Below, in pieces: positions 12,904 through 24,310 of a stretch of 64,000 bases of DNA. How positions within the stretch are numbered: position 1 is the stretch's first letter; every line of letters starts with the position of its first letter. This stretch comes from Pseudopithomyces maydicus. Taxonomy: Eukaryota > Ascomycota > Dothideomycetes > Pleosporales > Didymosphaeriaceae. Position numbers and translations under genes: made by a program. The stretch covers positions 2,542,001 through 2,606,000 of the forward strand of contig JANTUC010000002.1 of the NCBI GenBank assembly GCA_026873275.1, read 5' to 3'. Under the pieces are notes generated by a model that saw only the letters and a list, made by a program, of their open reading frames with translations, searched no databases and was not told the origin of the DNA.

Positions 12904-15010
12904 TCATAGCTTCTCTGTGTCCGCCATGGGCCACTGGTAGCCTGGAGTAGTGTCAATCATAAACTGTGAATATTTGGGCGCTAAAGCATAGAGGACAGAG
13001 GTGGGAGCGTACCTGCTGCATCCGAGAACTTGTATCCGTAGGATGACGTGAAGTCATCCAACACGGCAGGGCCGCGCGAACCTGGGGAGATTAGTCCATG
13101 ATAATAATATGGGGGATTCTGCTGATGTCATCCGTACCGTAGGGGTATTCCATGGGGATGATTTCCTTGTTGTCGTCGAGGTAGTGGAGGAGAGGGGTGA
13201 AAATCCTCCAGCTGGCATCAAGCTCGTCGTCACGGACGAAGTTGGAGTGGTCACCCTTGAGCGCATCCAAAATCAATGACTCGTACGCCTCGGGGATCTT
13301 CAGGTCGGAGAATCGCCTTCGGTACGTAAGATCGAGCTCAGTGACGACCGTTTGCATACTCAGACCAGGCAGCTTGGAGTTCATCTTGATGTAGACACTC
13401 TCGTTGGGCTGCACGCGAATGACCAGCTCGTTTCTTGGGATATCCTTGAAAATACCCGAAGTCACATCCTTGAATTGAATGCGGACCTCTGTCTTCTGCT
13501 CGTTGAGAGCCTTGCCTGCCTTCAAGATGAAGGGTACACCGTCCCACCTTTCATTCTTGATATAAGCCACCATAGAGGCAAATGTAGGGCATCGCGAGTC
13601 CTTGGGGACGGTGTCGTCTTCCTTGTACGAGGGCTTCGTGCCATCTAGTGACTTGCCGTATTGGCCGATGATGACGTTCTTGGGCTCAATGGCAGGCATA
13701 CCGCGGAGAACGCGAACCTTCTCGTCACGGATATCTTCAGCCGAGAAGGAAATAGGTCGCTCCATGGTGAGAAGTGTCAGCACCTGCAGCAAGTCTGGCC
13801 GTGGGGTTAGCGAATGATATTCCATGAGCGCGAAAGAACTGACGGTTCTGCATGACATCTCGGATAATGCCAAACTCGTCAAAGTAGCCACCTCGGCCTT
13901 CAGTGCCAAAGGGTTCTTTGAAAGAGATCTGCCAATTGTTACGACTGTCCAAACGTAATTTCTGGAGCAAGTACCTGGACATTGTCGATGTGGTTCCTGT
14001 TCCAAGTGGCGCCAAAGAACTCGTTTCCAAATCGCAGAATGAGGATGTTCTTGACCATCTCCTTGCCCAAGTAATGGTCGATGCGGAAGATCTCATCCTC
14101 AACCCAGTCAGGCGCAAGCGCCCGCTGCAGTTCACGGGAACTAGCAAGGTCTTTGCCGAACGGCTTCTCAACCTATGACTGGTCAATGCATTGTCTCGGA
14201 TTCTTGTCGAGAAGTAGCTGCTTACAATGACACGAGCAATGCCCTTCTTGGGATAGTTGTTGCGCTTCAAGTGCTGGGAAACGGGGATGAAGACACTAGG
14301 AGGCAAGGCCATGTAGAATATCCTGTGCGTCTCGGGACGACCCTTCTCGATTTCTTGCAGGTGCTTCTCGAGATTGACGAACGATTCGTCCTGGTCGTAC
14401 TGTCCAGACACATATGTGCAGAAACCGCAGAACTCCTCCAGCTGTTGCTCTAGATCCTTTGTTGGAGTCTTGATGTACGACTTAACTCGCTTGAGGTACT
14501 CCTCGTGGTCCATCTTCGTCCTGGCATAACCGACGATCTTGACATTCTTGGGAAGGAAGTTGTTGCGGTGCTATGTGGGGGTCAGCCCGACGCGAGGTAG
14601 CTCGTACATGTCGCTACTTACGAGACCGAAGAGCGCGGGGAACTAGAACTAATCAGCGTGATTCCTCGCGACAGGCGATAGCGAGATACTTACGGTCTTC
14701 TTCTTTGCCAGGTCGCCAGAGGCTCCCAGAACGACAATAACGGTGTTGTCCTTGAGTTCGAGGTTGCTGCAGGGACAGAGATGTTAGCTCTGCTTCTCCG
14801 AAAGCTCCGCAATGGCCGCTGCTTCAGGAGGGGCTTCGTCGCGAGGCGGCGCAATCCTGAGTATGCACGCTTCGCTGGCACGGCCATTCATCCTTGCTCG
14901 AGCTGAGCATTCGCAGACCTGGTGTGCGCAAGAGCGCCCCGGGTGAAGGAAAGACGATGCACATACCCGGCGTTGGTCTCAACCTCCGGTTGAATGACGG
15001 TGTTAGCCAT
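12904..15010 (-). CDS. ZWF1: Glucose-6-phosphate 1-dehydrogenase
   Basis: Entry enzyme of the oxidative pentose-phosphate pathway, oxidising glucose 6-phosphate and producing NADPH in the cytosol. The multi-exon gene starts MANTVIQPEVETNA at 15010 and ends with YQWPMADTEKL at 12904. The NADP-binding motif VVLGASGDLAKKKT is near the N-terminus; the substrate-binding active-site motif RIDHYLGKEMVKN follows VEKPFGKDL; the C-terminal NADP-binding domain has the usual EYPYGSRGP...YGYKFSDA segment. All visible exon joins are in frame. Exon 3 is only 21 nt (14642-14622, encoding FPALFGL). Length is close to the usual 500-510 residues. Confidence 0.96.
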
Positions 15011-16852
15011 TATGTCGACTGTGTGGAAGAAGGCAGCCTCGACAGGTGTGTAGCTGCTACGCAAAGATACCGTAGCTCAGACGCAAAGCTACAGATGATA
15101 AGAAGCCGAAGAGTGTGATGGCGGTGTAATGAGCAGCTGGCGAACTTTCTGCGCTGTGGATCGGAATCGGCTTTGTGGTGGGGCGGGACTCGTTGACGTC
15201 GACGGAGCTTGCTCCTGTCGGTAGGCGCGCAGGACTGAGGACAAATTCACGATAAAGGCAGAGATAGGCAAGAGGGGCTTTTAAAGCATTAATCACACGG
15301 AGGCTTTCAAGCATCACTAAGCCGACGCACTCATTTTCAAAGCATCCATCAATCTCCGAACCAACCGGACCACCCGATCAATGGTTGCAGACGACCCCAC
15401 CATCCTCGTCTGGCCGCCCTCAGTCGCTGCCGCTTGTCGCTGCTTCACGGCCGATCCTGGCTAAAACAGCTTCCGCAGACATCCTGAAGCGCTCCCCAGC
15501 CACCGCATCTTCAATCTCGAGCTCGTCGTAGCCTCTCCAGACTGCTCCTTTGCTTCGGTTACCCCTCTCTGTGAGGCCGAGCCCCGCCACCCCTGCAGCA
15601 TTGCTGCTTCGTCACAGATGGGACGGACTGAAAGACACTGTCTAGGGTCCAGCGCATACATAATCGTGATGCACGGCGCATATGCGGCTGTACGGTAGCG
15701 CTGTACTGGCATGGAGGTACCTACAGCATGCTGAGGTGCCATCGTATGCATCTGGGTACCATGAGGCGTGGCGCCGACAGTCGGAAACCGAGAGTCGGGT
15801 CGGAAGTCTCGCCCCAGCCTAGCTTCAGTGACACGGAGAAATTGCATACATATGGCCGAATGTCAACCTCAACGGTAGCTTCACAGATGATGCGTTTATG
15901 TGATCTCGCGGCGTGGTGGCGGTGTGGGCGTGGGGTGAAATGAACCGCGGCTCAATGTATATTCTCGCTGGACGCTGAGCACAAGTCGGAACCTACTGTT
16001 CCAATTCTCATCCATACTAAAAGCGCTTGTAGAATCGTGACATTCGCTCGATTTGGTTCACGCGTGTAGGCAGTGAGCTCACGATCCTTCCAAGGAGCGT
16101 CTCTCCAGATACAAGTTGAAGTTGGTTTGATTGAAGGAACTGAGATGAACCATCCCGAAGAAATACTAACACAGCTTTTCCTAGTTTCCTGGGTAATCTA
16201 GTCACCTACCTGGGCATTACACTACATCGCTCGTTGATCATTGGTAAAGAAGCACGCTACCATCTATCCGTATATGGCTGGTGATCATATAGCCCATGTC
16301 CAGATGGAAAAATGGGTAGCCTCGTGATGTATACCTCATGTTCCCCGAGCATGTGTTTGAGCGGAAAGAATGTGACGTCGCACCATGTCCCGAGAAATAT
16401 CAGCACATTCGACATTGGCTTCCTTGTTGCTTGCCTTTTTTTCTTATGACGGGTTGCTAATTTATAGTTACGTGATAAGTGCATCGTGGCACTTCACCGT
16501 GTGGTTTACAATCGCCATTGTGATTAAATATGCGTACCAAATTTGAGTACTCATGAGAACTGAAAAATTAAATGTTCCAATACAGTTGCACGGAATATTG
16601 ATAGTATTTGCAAAGTACTGGTCATAACGATTTTACAATGCGTCACCTTTGAGAGAGCAATGGCCATGCTTGGAGCGTCGCTCGTCTCAGTCGTGCTTCC
16701 TGCCGCCAAGATCTCGCTTAATTTGAGAGCCACCACCACACACTTGCGGATCCCCGGCGACAGCGACAACGAACCATACTAACCGGCAGCAACCACGACT
16801 TCGGTCTCGATACCTATCTCACACAATTTCTTGAGACCAGGAAACCGTCGCC
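15011..16852. other. Long divergent intergenic region
   Basis: About 1.8 kb between two divergently transcribed housekeeping genes (G6PDH on minus, eL33 on plus). No open frame has a recognisable domain or credible exon structure. It probably holds both promoters and 5' leaders; the leader of G6PDH may reach 15,300. Confidence 0.5.
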
Positions 16853-17642
16853 ATGTCTGAGAAGTCTCACCGCCGTAAGTCGAAGCCCCAGGCTTGTGAT
16901 ATCGATTGTCGGTCTTCGGTCTACCACCCGGCCGCACAACGACAACACGCCTTCGAACGCTTTATGGCAAATGCTAATGTGGTTACAATATAGTCTACGT
17001 TAAGTAAGTCGCCCGTCTCCGCTTCCTCCACCGTCGCTCGCCTCTGCTCCGCACCCGGATTTCGAAATAAAAGGCCGCGCAAATATTGAGGAAAATGCGA
17101 TTAAAGAAGGAGGATAAGCACTGTCGCATTGATAAACGTGTCCGTGGAGGATGATGGATATCGTCACGACTTGGGAAAGCGGCGTAGCGAGCAGATGCTG
17201 TTGGCAGGAGATGCATAAGCTGGCTTGACGATGACTGACTTTTTGCGCAGGGGAAAGCACATCTCCTACCAGAGGGGAAAGCGCAACACCAACCCCGGTA
17301 CCAGTCTGCTGAAGCTCGAGGGTGTCGATAGCACCGACGCTGCGCAGTTCTACTGCGGCAAGCGTGTCGCGTACGTCTACCGCGCGCAGCGTACCGTCCG
17401 TGGTTCCAAGGTACTTCGTCTCTCATGGGATCTTCTTCAGGCTTAGCTGATTCGTGAATAGATCAGGGTTATCTGGGGCAAGGTCACCCGTCCCCACGGT
17501 AACAGCGGTGTCGTGCGTGCGAAGTTCCGCTCCAACCTCCCCCCAAGACCTTCGTATGTTGTCCAGGTCGCATGGCCGTTACTGTGCTAATTGATTCTAG
17601 GGTGCTTCCGTCCGCGTCATGCTTTACCCTTCGTCCATATAA
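16853..17642 (+). CDS. RPL33: 60S ribosomal protein eL33 (L35Ae), frame broken by one base
   Basis: Component of the large ribosomal subunit. Five exons: 16853-16874, a 10-nt micro-exon 16994-17003, 17251-17410, 17462-17553 and 17601-17642. The start MSEKSHRLYVKGKHISYQRG and the block VIWGKVTRPHGNSGVVRAKF are diagnostic. In exon 4 a run of six C (17539-17544) puts the rest out of frame; seven C would give the conserved NLPPKTFGASVRVMLYP ending and a 108-residue protein, the family's normal length. As written, translation runs into a long non-homologous tail. Since the protein is essential and all splice sites are intact, a base-calling error is more likely than a real mutation. The many introns near the 5' end are typical of fungal ribosomal protein genes. 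Confidence 0.93.
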
Positions 17643-18252
17643 TTTCTTCCACTGGTGTTGGGGAAGGGGTCGGTCGATGATTAACGATGTGTGCGGTCTT
17701 GTGGTGCATTCCGGCAACCGAACAGACGATGAGCAGGGAGGCTTTGTGCTCGATCACATTCTCATGGCATATTCGGGCTGGTCACAAAGGTCATTGCTTT
17801 TAGGAAAAACCATGGCTATGGCAGATCAAGATTCCTCTCTTCGATCAATGAAAATATGATCAATTCAACGTACTGCTGTCGATGTGCGAGTCCACGACCA
17901 TATCATACCAGCGGGCGCAACTCTGCTCCATGTGATTCGATTTACTTTGCGATGTACGATTACGGCAGACGTTGCAACGCGCGGGTTGAGTGCGCAGCGA
18001 AGTCTACTCCCCAACTGTAGTCTGCACACAACTCTAACTGAGCTCTTCGCGTCGGCTCTTGCAATCGACACGCCCCAGATATCTGTTCCGAATCGCCCAC
18101 GTCGTATTGCGGCGATATTGATTGTTATGATTGGCTTCGGCAAGCTGTTGCGGATGGCTCCGCACATGTTGGCGCCTATATATCATCTGCCCAACGATGA
18201 TCTGGCCCGTCTTGAACACTTTCTGATTAACAATCTATCTACGTCTTTTTTC
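17643..18252. other. Intergenic, one unassigned open frame
   Basis: An open frame on the plus strand from about 17884 runs to a stop inside the first repeat unit near 18279. Its translation has no recognised domain and I do not call it a gene. Confidence 0.35.
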
Positions 18253-18572
18253 GCTGTCGAGAGAGGGACTTTCTTTTAATCGCATCCTTCTTTAATCAGT
18301 CATACTTTAACAAGTGAACGTGGACGAGCATAGATAGAGACTTCAGTTTGGGTAAATCGCATTGCACTTTTCTGTATGATCGACTGTCATTCTGTACATT
18401 AAGCTGTCGAGAGAGGGACTTTCTTTTAATCGCATCCTTCTTTAATCAGTCAATCTGCTGCTTTGTTTTTAATATACAGAATGACAGTCGATTATACAGA
18501 AAAGTGCAATGCGATTTACCCAAACCGAAGTCTCTATCTATGCACGTCCACGTTCACTTATTAAAGTATGAC
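18253..18572. repeat. Composite fold-back repeat (50 bp direct + 104 bp inverted)
   Basis: A 50 bp unit beginning GCTGTCGAGAGAGGGACTTT is present twice, identical, at 18253-18302 and 18403-18452. The segment 18299-18402 is repeated in inverted orientation at 18469-18572 with only about five mismatches in 104 bases, four of them transitions. The order is A-B-A-spacer-B', so the second A and a 16-nt spacer form the 66-nt loop of a long perfect-looking stem. No coding sequence is inside. It could be a small fold-back (MITE-like) insertion, or the product of a local duplication and inversion; I see no convincing target-site duplication. Confidence 0.9.
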
Positions 18573-19298
18573 CTTTGCACCCCTTGGTTTACCCAAGATT
18601 CCCGAGGAGGTAGGTCCCGAGGTCACACAGTCATCACGTGAGACTATAACAATTCAAAGTTGGGCTCCGCAATTGCAGTCTTATATTCCTCTCAAGCTTG
18701 CTACGTTGCGATTCTTAAGATTGTCATGCTGTATCCGGGTCCCAAGCCCGGCTTGACAGCCGCAAAATGTGGAGAAAGAGCACATGGTACGCGTACGCAA
18801 CAACATCAGACAAACTCCTACAGCCACACATCTCTGGAGCACCTGAATTGGAACTTCGCAGCACAATCGTTGAGACGGTTACTGATCTGGAAGCCACGAC
18901 ATTGATGCTGAGGTGTACAAGCAACGGTGAATCTGTACAGTTCCTACAGTGGTGCATCAACGGGTCGCTAACCCGAATTGGCTAATTAGCGGACCCGAGC
19001 TTGTCTATTTTTGGTACCTGTCGGCTCCCTACATGAACATCTGGACGCGACAGCAGCCAAGCCGGAGGGCTGAGGTCCCCTTGCAGCCTTCCTATAGAAT
19101 CCAGTATACGGCCATATCAGAATCCCACTCATTCTCGCTCCCAAGTCCGCTCTCTACTTTCTCTATTTTGTCCCTCATTTCTGCGAAATCTCCTAATCTC
19201 TTCCGTGCAACCGCCCAATGCGACTTTCGTCCTCCACCCTGTCCTGATTCTACGAGCGCAACACACTGCGCACACGACCCGTATACATAAACCCGAGA
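18573..19298. other. Intergenic, transporter promoter
   Basis: No gene is supported. The right end is presumably the promoter and leader of the sugar transporter. Confidence 0.5.
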
Positions 19299-21123
19299 AT
19301 GGTTGCAGGAGGGGGCAGCATAGGTGGAGGGCTTTCGGCGCAAGCGCAATGGTCTGGCACACCATCTGTTAAGGGGTCCTCCGAGGCGATGAGGATGGCT
19401 CTTTTGACCTTATCGCTCGTCGGCCTCCAGTAGGCGCACCTGCCCCCAAAGCATGAGCCCCTCCTTCATGCTGACGCGACTGCAGAGTTACATGGAACGT
19501 CGAGATGACTTACTGCACACCGTACCTACTCGAACTGGGCTTAACGAAGTCGAAGATCTCTCTTGTCTGGATAGCTGGACCTTTATCTGGCCTCATCATG
19601 CAGCCCATTGTCGGCGTCGTCGCGGACAGATCCAAAAGTCGTTTTGGGAGGAGGAGACCGTTCATGGTAGTTGGTACGGTCTTAGTTTGCTTCTTCTTGC
19701 TACTGTTGGGTTTTACAAAGGAGGTGGTGCAACACTTCATTGTCGATAAAGAGAGCGCGAAGAGCGCGACCATCGTCCTGGCTGTTCTGAGTATCTACGG
19801 CATCGACTTTGCAATCAACGCTGTTCAAGGGAGTTGTAGAGGCCTTATCGTCGACACCCTGCCCATCTCCAAACAACAAAATGGTTCAAGCTGGGCCAGC
19901 AGGATGGTTGCTGTAGGCTCGCTAGTTGGTTATGCTGCGGGAGCCATCGACCTGAAAAAGATCTTCGGTTCGATGCTTGGAGACTCGCAGTTCAAACAGT
20001 TGACTTCGTTGGCAGCCCTGTGTCTATGCATCACCGTAGGGATCACATCATGGGCCGTCAATGAGCGCGTCCTCATCCACGACGGCAAGAAAGAAGGGGA
20101 GGATTTTGGGCCGCTCCATATTCTTTCTGAAATCGCGCATACCGCCTCGAATCTACCCAGGAGCATCCAGGCCATCTGCTATGTCCAATTCTGGGCTTGG
20201 ATCGGTAAGTACCTTGAGAAAGATGACTTGTGAACTACCCTTGACTAATAAACTCGTAGGGTGGTTCCCATTTCTGTTCTACTCAACCACCTGGGTGGGC
20301 GAAATCTATCTACGCTACGACGCTCCCGCCGACGCCAAGGCAGCCGGGGATCTGACAGGCCAGGTGGGCAGGATCGGATCCATGGCTCTGATTGCGTTTT
20401 CGATTATTACATTCATCATGTCTGTGATTTTACCCTTCTTCGTGAAAAGTCCCGATGAAGAAGGTCCTGGATTCACACCCCGTCCACCTGCTAGTATTGC
20501 GTCTTTTGTCATCGAGTTTGAGAAGTACAAGCCATCTCTGCTTACGACTTGGACGGTGTCCCATTGCATTTTCGCTGGTTCCATGATCATGGCGCCTTTT
20601 GTGCAGTCGCTCAGAAGCGCAACGATTATCGTGGCTGCCTGCGGAATGTGAGTACCATTTCTTCTCTCCATGGTGCATCAGTTGACTCTGTGTAGCTCGT
20701 GGGCAATCAGCTGCTGGGCCCCGTTCACGTTCCTGGGTGTGGAAATCAATCGTCTCTCTCAGTCTGGCCATTCCTATGGACACCTCGGCCGCAATTCGAT
20801 CGAACTTGAATCGCCAGTGCAGCTTCACCTCAACCACAGTCTCGAGGAAGCTTCAGGAACAACGGGGAGAGCTCTGGGAAGTATCTGGGCATCATGAACC
20901 TGTACACGACGCTGCCGCAGTTCGTTGGCACGGGCATCTCGTGGGTGGTGTTTTCCTGCTGGAGCCTGGCAAGAGTCCTGAGCTGTCCAAGGAGACGGAT
21001 GCTTCAGAGCACCACTCGACAGATGGGCCGAATGCGATTGGAGTGTGCCTCTTCATCGGAGCAATATGTGCGGTTTTCGCGGCGTTGTCAACTCGACGGC
21101 TCAAGCGACTTCAAGGTCACTGA
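19299..21123 (+). CDS. Sucrose/alpha-glucoside GPH-type H+ symporter, broken frame
   Basis: Plasma-membrane sugar:proton symporter of the sucrose-transporter branch (plant SUT, S. pombe Sut1) of the major facilitator superfamily; substrate inferred. Exons 19299-19429, 19486-20204, 20260-20647 and 20696-21123. Family signatures include VEMTYCTPYLLELG in helix 1, GPLSGLIMQPIVGVVADRSK, the RFGRRRPFM loop, a YGIDFAINAVQGSCRGLIVD segment, and APFTFLGVEINRLS in exon 4. Two frame breaks lie in exon 4: four G at 20864-20867 (five needed to read TTGESSGKYLGIMNLYTTL) and four T at 20951-20954 (five needed to read WVVFFLLEPGKSPEL). With both bases restored the gene gives 555 residues with 12 predicted membrane helices. 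Either two sequencing errors or an early pseudogene; the first is favoured because the same defect affects other genes nearby. Confidence 0.85.
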
Positions 21124-21943
21124 GGCGAGTGCTGATATGTACGTACGGGAGGCGTACCTGCTATTCTTGTTAAGGGCGGGTGCCATGGCGACGGCGGCAA
21201 GGCGCCAGCAATTTTTTTCTTAGCCGGTCCGCTTTGTTCTAGAAGGCTTGCCGGGTGCACAGGGCAATGGGCGTTTTATACCAGGGTAGATTTAGAAGGA
21301 CGGGGAGGTTGGACTGTAGAACAATGGCGGTGGATAGAATTATACCCGGTGCTTCTCGCAAGGATGTGCCACACCCGGTCGAGATCGGCGATGCGGTGTG
21401 TGGTTTTTCTGGGTTTTCGTTGACGTGAAATGGTGTGGCCGCACTACCGTACCTAGGCATGGTGGCGATGGGCGGTGGGCGGTGGGCGGTGGACAGTACC
21501 TAGGTAGGCGGTCGTGGTGGCCCTGGAGCCTGCCTGCCCTGTACCTACGCAAAGCCGCTCCAGGGCTCGGATGGATACACGTCGAAGCTCGGAAGGAGCA
21601 AGACAGGCCGGGCCTCGACTGCGCAGGCGTCCGGACCGCTGCAGCAGGGCGACGGCCACGGCCTGGCTGCAGAGCTACCACGCTCCAGCGGGCATGGCAT
21701 GGTGGCAGGCTGCATCTGCGACGACAGCGTCACCGCCGAGTCGACTCTCTCGTTTGGCCGGGTGCTGGCTGCGGTGCTTTGCCTCACGGCGCGCCACACG
21801 TTAGCTCGCTTAGGCCTGGGCGGGTAGTTGAGGGGCGGCAGGCCTAGTTGCTTTCCTGCGCTCTGAACGGCCGAGCATAATTCTTCTGCACCAAAGACAC
21901 CCACACTCTCCCAACACCTTCTCACCTGCAGCATTCCGTCAAC
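21124..21943. other. GC-rich intergenic region
   Basis: About 820 bases between the transporter and NAP1. Overlapping GC-rich open frames on both strands have no recognisable domains. It includes three tandem GGGCGGT units (about 21470-21490) and nearby CCTAGG-containing palindromes; it is the presumed NAP1 promoter. Confidence 0.45.
21470..21490. repeat. GGGCGGT heptamer tandem repeat
   Basis: Three consecutive GGGCGGT units, next to TACCTAGGTAGG at about 21497. Short G-rich repeat upstream of NAP1. Confidence 0.7.
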
Positions 21944-23442
21944 ATGTCTGAGCCCATCCGTAACAAGAAGCTCGACAACATGGCCGCGCCGTAAGTCTCT
22001 GCCCCACGCCCCTCGTCGATTTTTGAGCCGCATGCAATGTCCGCTGCAGTCAACATGGACTTTCTCTTTGCTCACACTGCAACCACCAGTACGCCGCAAA
22101 ACACACCTGCAAATGCAGCCCCGATCTCGTCGCGTGCCCAGCAGCCCGGCGTTGACAGCATCAAAGAGGGTGAGTGCTCTTTTCTCCGTGTTGTTGCCCC
22201 TCCTCCGCCCGCCCCCCACCAGCCCGCCAGTCGTGACGAGCTTGACCGCTAATTGCTAATTTCTGCCCACAGAGGATCTCGAGCGACAAGCCGCCGGCCT
22301 CTTCGCCGCAAACCCCGCCCTTGTTTCCATGATGCAGGCAAAGCTCGGCTCTCTCGTCGGCCGGTCAAGCGGCTACATCGAATCCCTCCCTGGCTCCGTG
22401 CGCCGCCGTGTTGCCGGTCTGAAGGGCATCCAGAAGGAGCACTCCAAGCTCGAGGCTGAGTTCCAGGAAGAGGTCCTCCAGCTGGAGAAGAAGTACTTCG
22501 CCAAGTTCACCCCGCTGTACCAGTCCCGTGCAAAGATCATCAACGGTGACTCGGAGCCCACCGAGGAGCAGGTCACGGTTGGCGAGAAGAAGGATGATGA
22601 CGACGACGAGGACGACGTCCCCGAGGAGGAGGTCAACAAGGACGAGGGCAAGGATGTCAAGGGCATCCCAGAGTTCTGGCTGAGCGCCATGAAGAACCAG
22701 ATCTCGCTTGCCGAGATGATCACCGACCGTGACGAGGGCGCCCTGAAGTCCCTCACCGACGTCCGCATGGAGTATCTCGACCGCCCTGGATTCCGCCTGA
22801 TCTTCGAGTTTGACGAGAACGAGTACTTCACCAACAAGACCGTTACCAAGACCTACTTCTACCAGGAGGAGAACGGCTACGGCGGAGACTTCATCTACGA
22901 CCACGCCGAGGGTGACAAGATCGAATGGAAGACAGGCAAGGATCTCACCGTCCGGGTAGAGAGCAAGAAGCAGCGTAACAAGAGTGTGTACTTTGTCCAT
23001 CCCCTGCAACCCAGTCACTGACATTTCACCAGACACAAAGCAGACCCGCGTCGTCAAGAAGACCGTGCCCACAGAGTCGTTTTTCAACTTCTTCGACCCC
23101 CTAAGCCGCCTCAGGATGATGACGATGCTTCCTCTGACATCGAGGAGCGCCTCGAGCTTGACTACCAGCTTGGCGAGGACATCAAGGAGAAGCTCATTCC
23201 CCGTGCCATCGACTGGTTCACCGGCGAGGCTCTCCAGTACGAGAACCTCGAGGACTTTGACGAGGGAGAATTTGAAGACGAGGATGATGAGGATGAGGAC
23301 GATATCAGCGACCGGGACGAGGACGACGAGTCAGATGACGAGGTATGTTCGTCGTTGATGGATGGAAAGCATTTACTAACATGACTTTTAGGATGATGGC
23401 ACAAAACCCAAGCAGGAGGCTGCTGAGTGCAAGCAGAGCTAA
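21944..23442 (+). CDS. NAP1: Nucleosome assembly protein 1, frame broken by one base
   Basis: Histone H2A-H2B chaperone acting in nucleosome assembly and nucleocytoplasmic histone transport. Exons 21944-21990, 22090-22169, 22273-22983, 23033-23342 and 23392-23442. The start MSEPIRNKKLDNMAAPTPQN is obtained only by using the CCACCAG acceptor at 22089. The NAP domain follows (KAKIINGDSEPT region, GIPEFWLSAMKNQISLAEMI, EYFTNKTVTKTYFY). The tail is strongly acidic and ends CKQS, a CaaX-type prenylation motif known in NAP1 proteins. In exon 4 five C (23097-23101) break the frame after FFNFFDP; six C restores the expected PPKPPQDDDDA and the acidic tail, giving 399 residues. Essential-type gene, so a sequence error is likely. 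Confidence 0.93.
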
Positions 23443-24310
23443 GTTGACTGCTCTTGGATCGACGTCCGATGGATATAGGACATTGGCTTTCTCGACCTGG
23501 ATGCGGGCATTACGTTGCATTTGACGACTACACGAGGGTACAGGGCAAGCCTTTCTGGCACTGCTTCGCAGCAATGCTATTCAGTGCCCGGATCATGTAC
23601 CCGCCTCCATCACAACATCCCCCCTTCCCCCTTGTACTGTCTGCTTTTCCACCCGGCTTAATACTGCTCATTACTCATGAGACACTCATGCCGGTGGCAG
23701 TTGGGATTAGATTTGTTCTACTTCGAACCTCGTCCGTTCACCGCATCCTGTCTGCATGCTACTTCTTTTTTCACGATTGGGAAGGTTTTTGGTAGGCATA
23801 GTATAGGCTAGCTTGTCTCTTGAACGAAATGTATTTGGCTTTGGCGTCTGCGACGAACGGACATGTTTTTACGGCAAAAGTTTGGTAGTGGCAATATATA
23901 GGAATAGACTTGATTTGCCAATGCGTACGATCATATGTGTGCCTTATGGCAGCATCGGTCACTCCTTCAAAGCAGTGTCTTGCACCCACACGTGCCTAGA
24001 AATTGTAAATATGGATCAAAAGTGCTGCTTCCACGGTGTAGGACAAAGCTTGAATCTACCTCAGGTGCCGCAAAGGGAGACTAAGTTTGGTGCGGGGTTA
24101 GTGGGGTGGTCGGACACTGTGGATGCCTCGGCGGCTGTAAATTTTTGGGACATGGGAATTGCGCGCAACACACCAATAACAACACTCGATCTCAGTGTCG
24201 AAGCACCAGCAACGAGCCAGCGCGTACTTTCCACACGGCCGCAAAAAGTCAAGAAAGCTCCCTTATTCCGCAAAGCACTCGTAGAGACCCGATCTGGCCA
24301 GCATTTCAAG
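23443..24310. other. Intergenic, NAP1 3' flank and FAP7 promoter
   Basis: No gene is supported. The frame of the FAP7 first exon is open upstream to about 23813, but this stretch has no conserved features, so it is treated as leader. Confidence 0.5.

Noticed and set aside
17884..18279. 131-codon plus-strand frame downstream of eL33
   Set aside because: No recognisable family, ends inside the repeat unit, no supporting splice sites.
21545..22219. 224-codon minus-strand frame upstream of NAP1
   Set aside because: Overlaps the NAP1 first exons, has mixed low-complexity composition and no conserved motif; explained by high GC content.
22253..22459. tRNA or other RNA genes anywhere in the window
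   Set aside because: I looked for GGTTCRANNCC-type B-boxes and found only matches inside protein-coding exons; a covariance-model search would be decisive.
23813..24310. N-terminal extension of FAP7
   Set aside because: Frame is open, but the family start at 24311 is clear and the upstream part resembles untranslated sequence.
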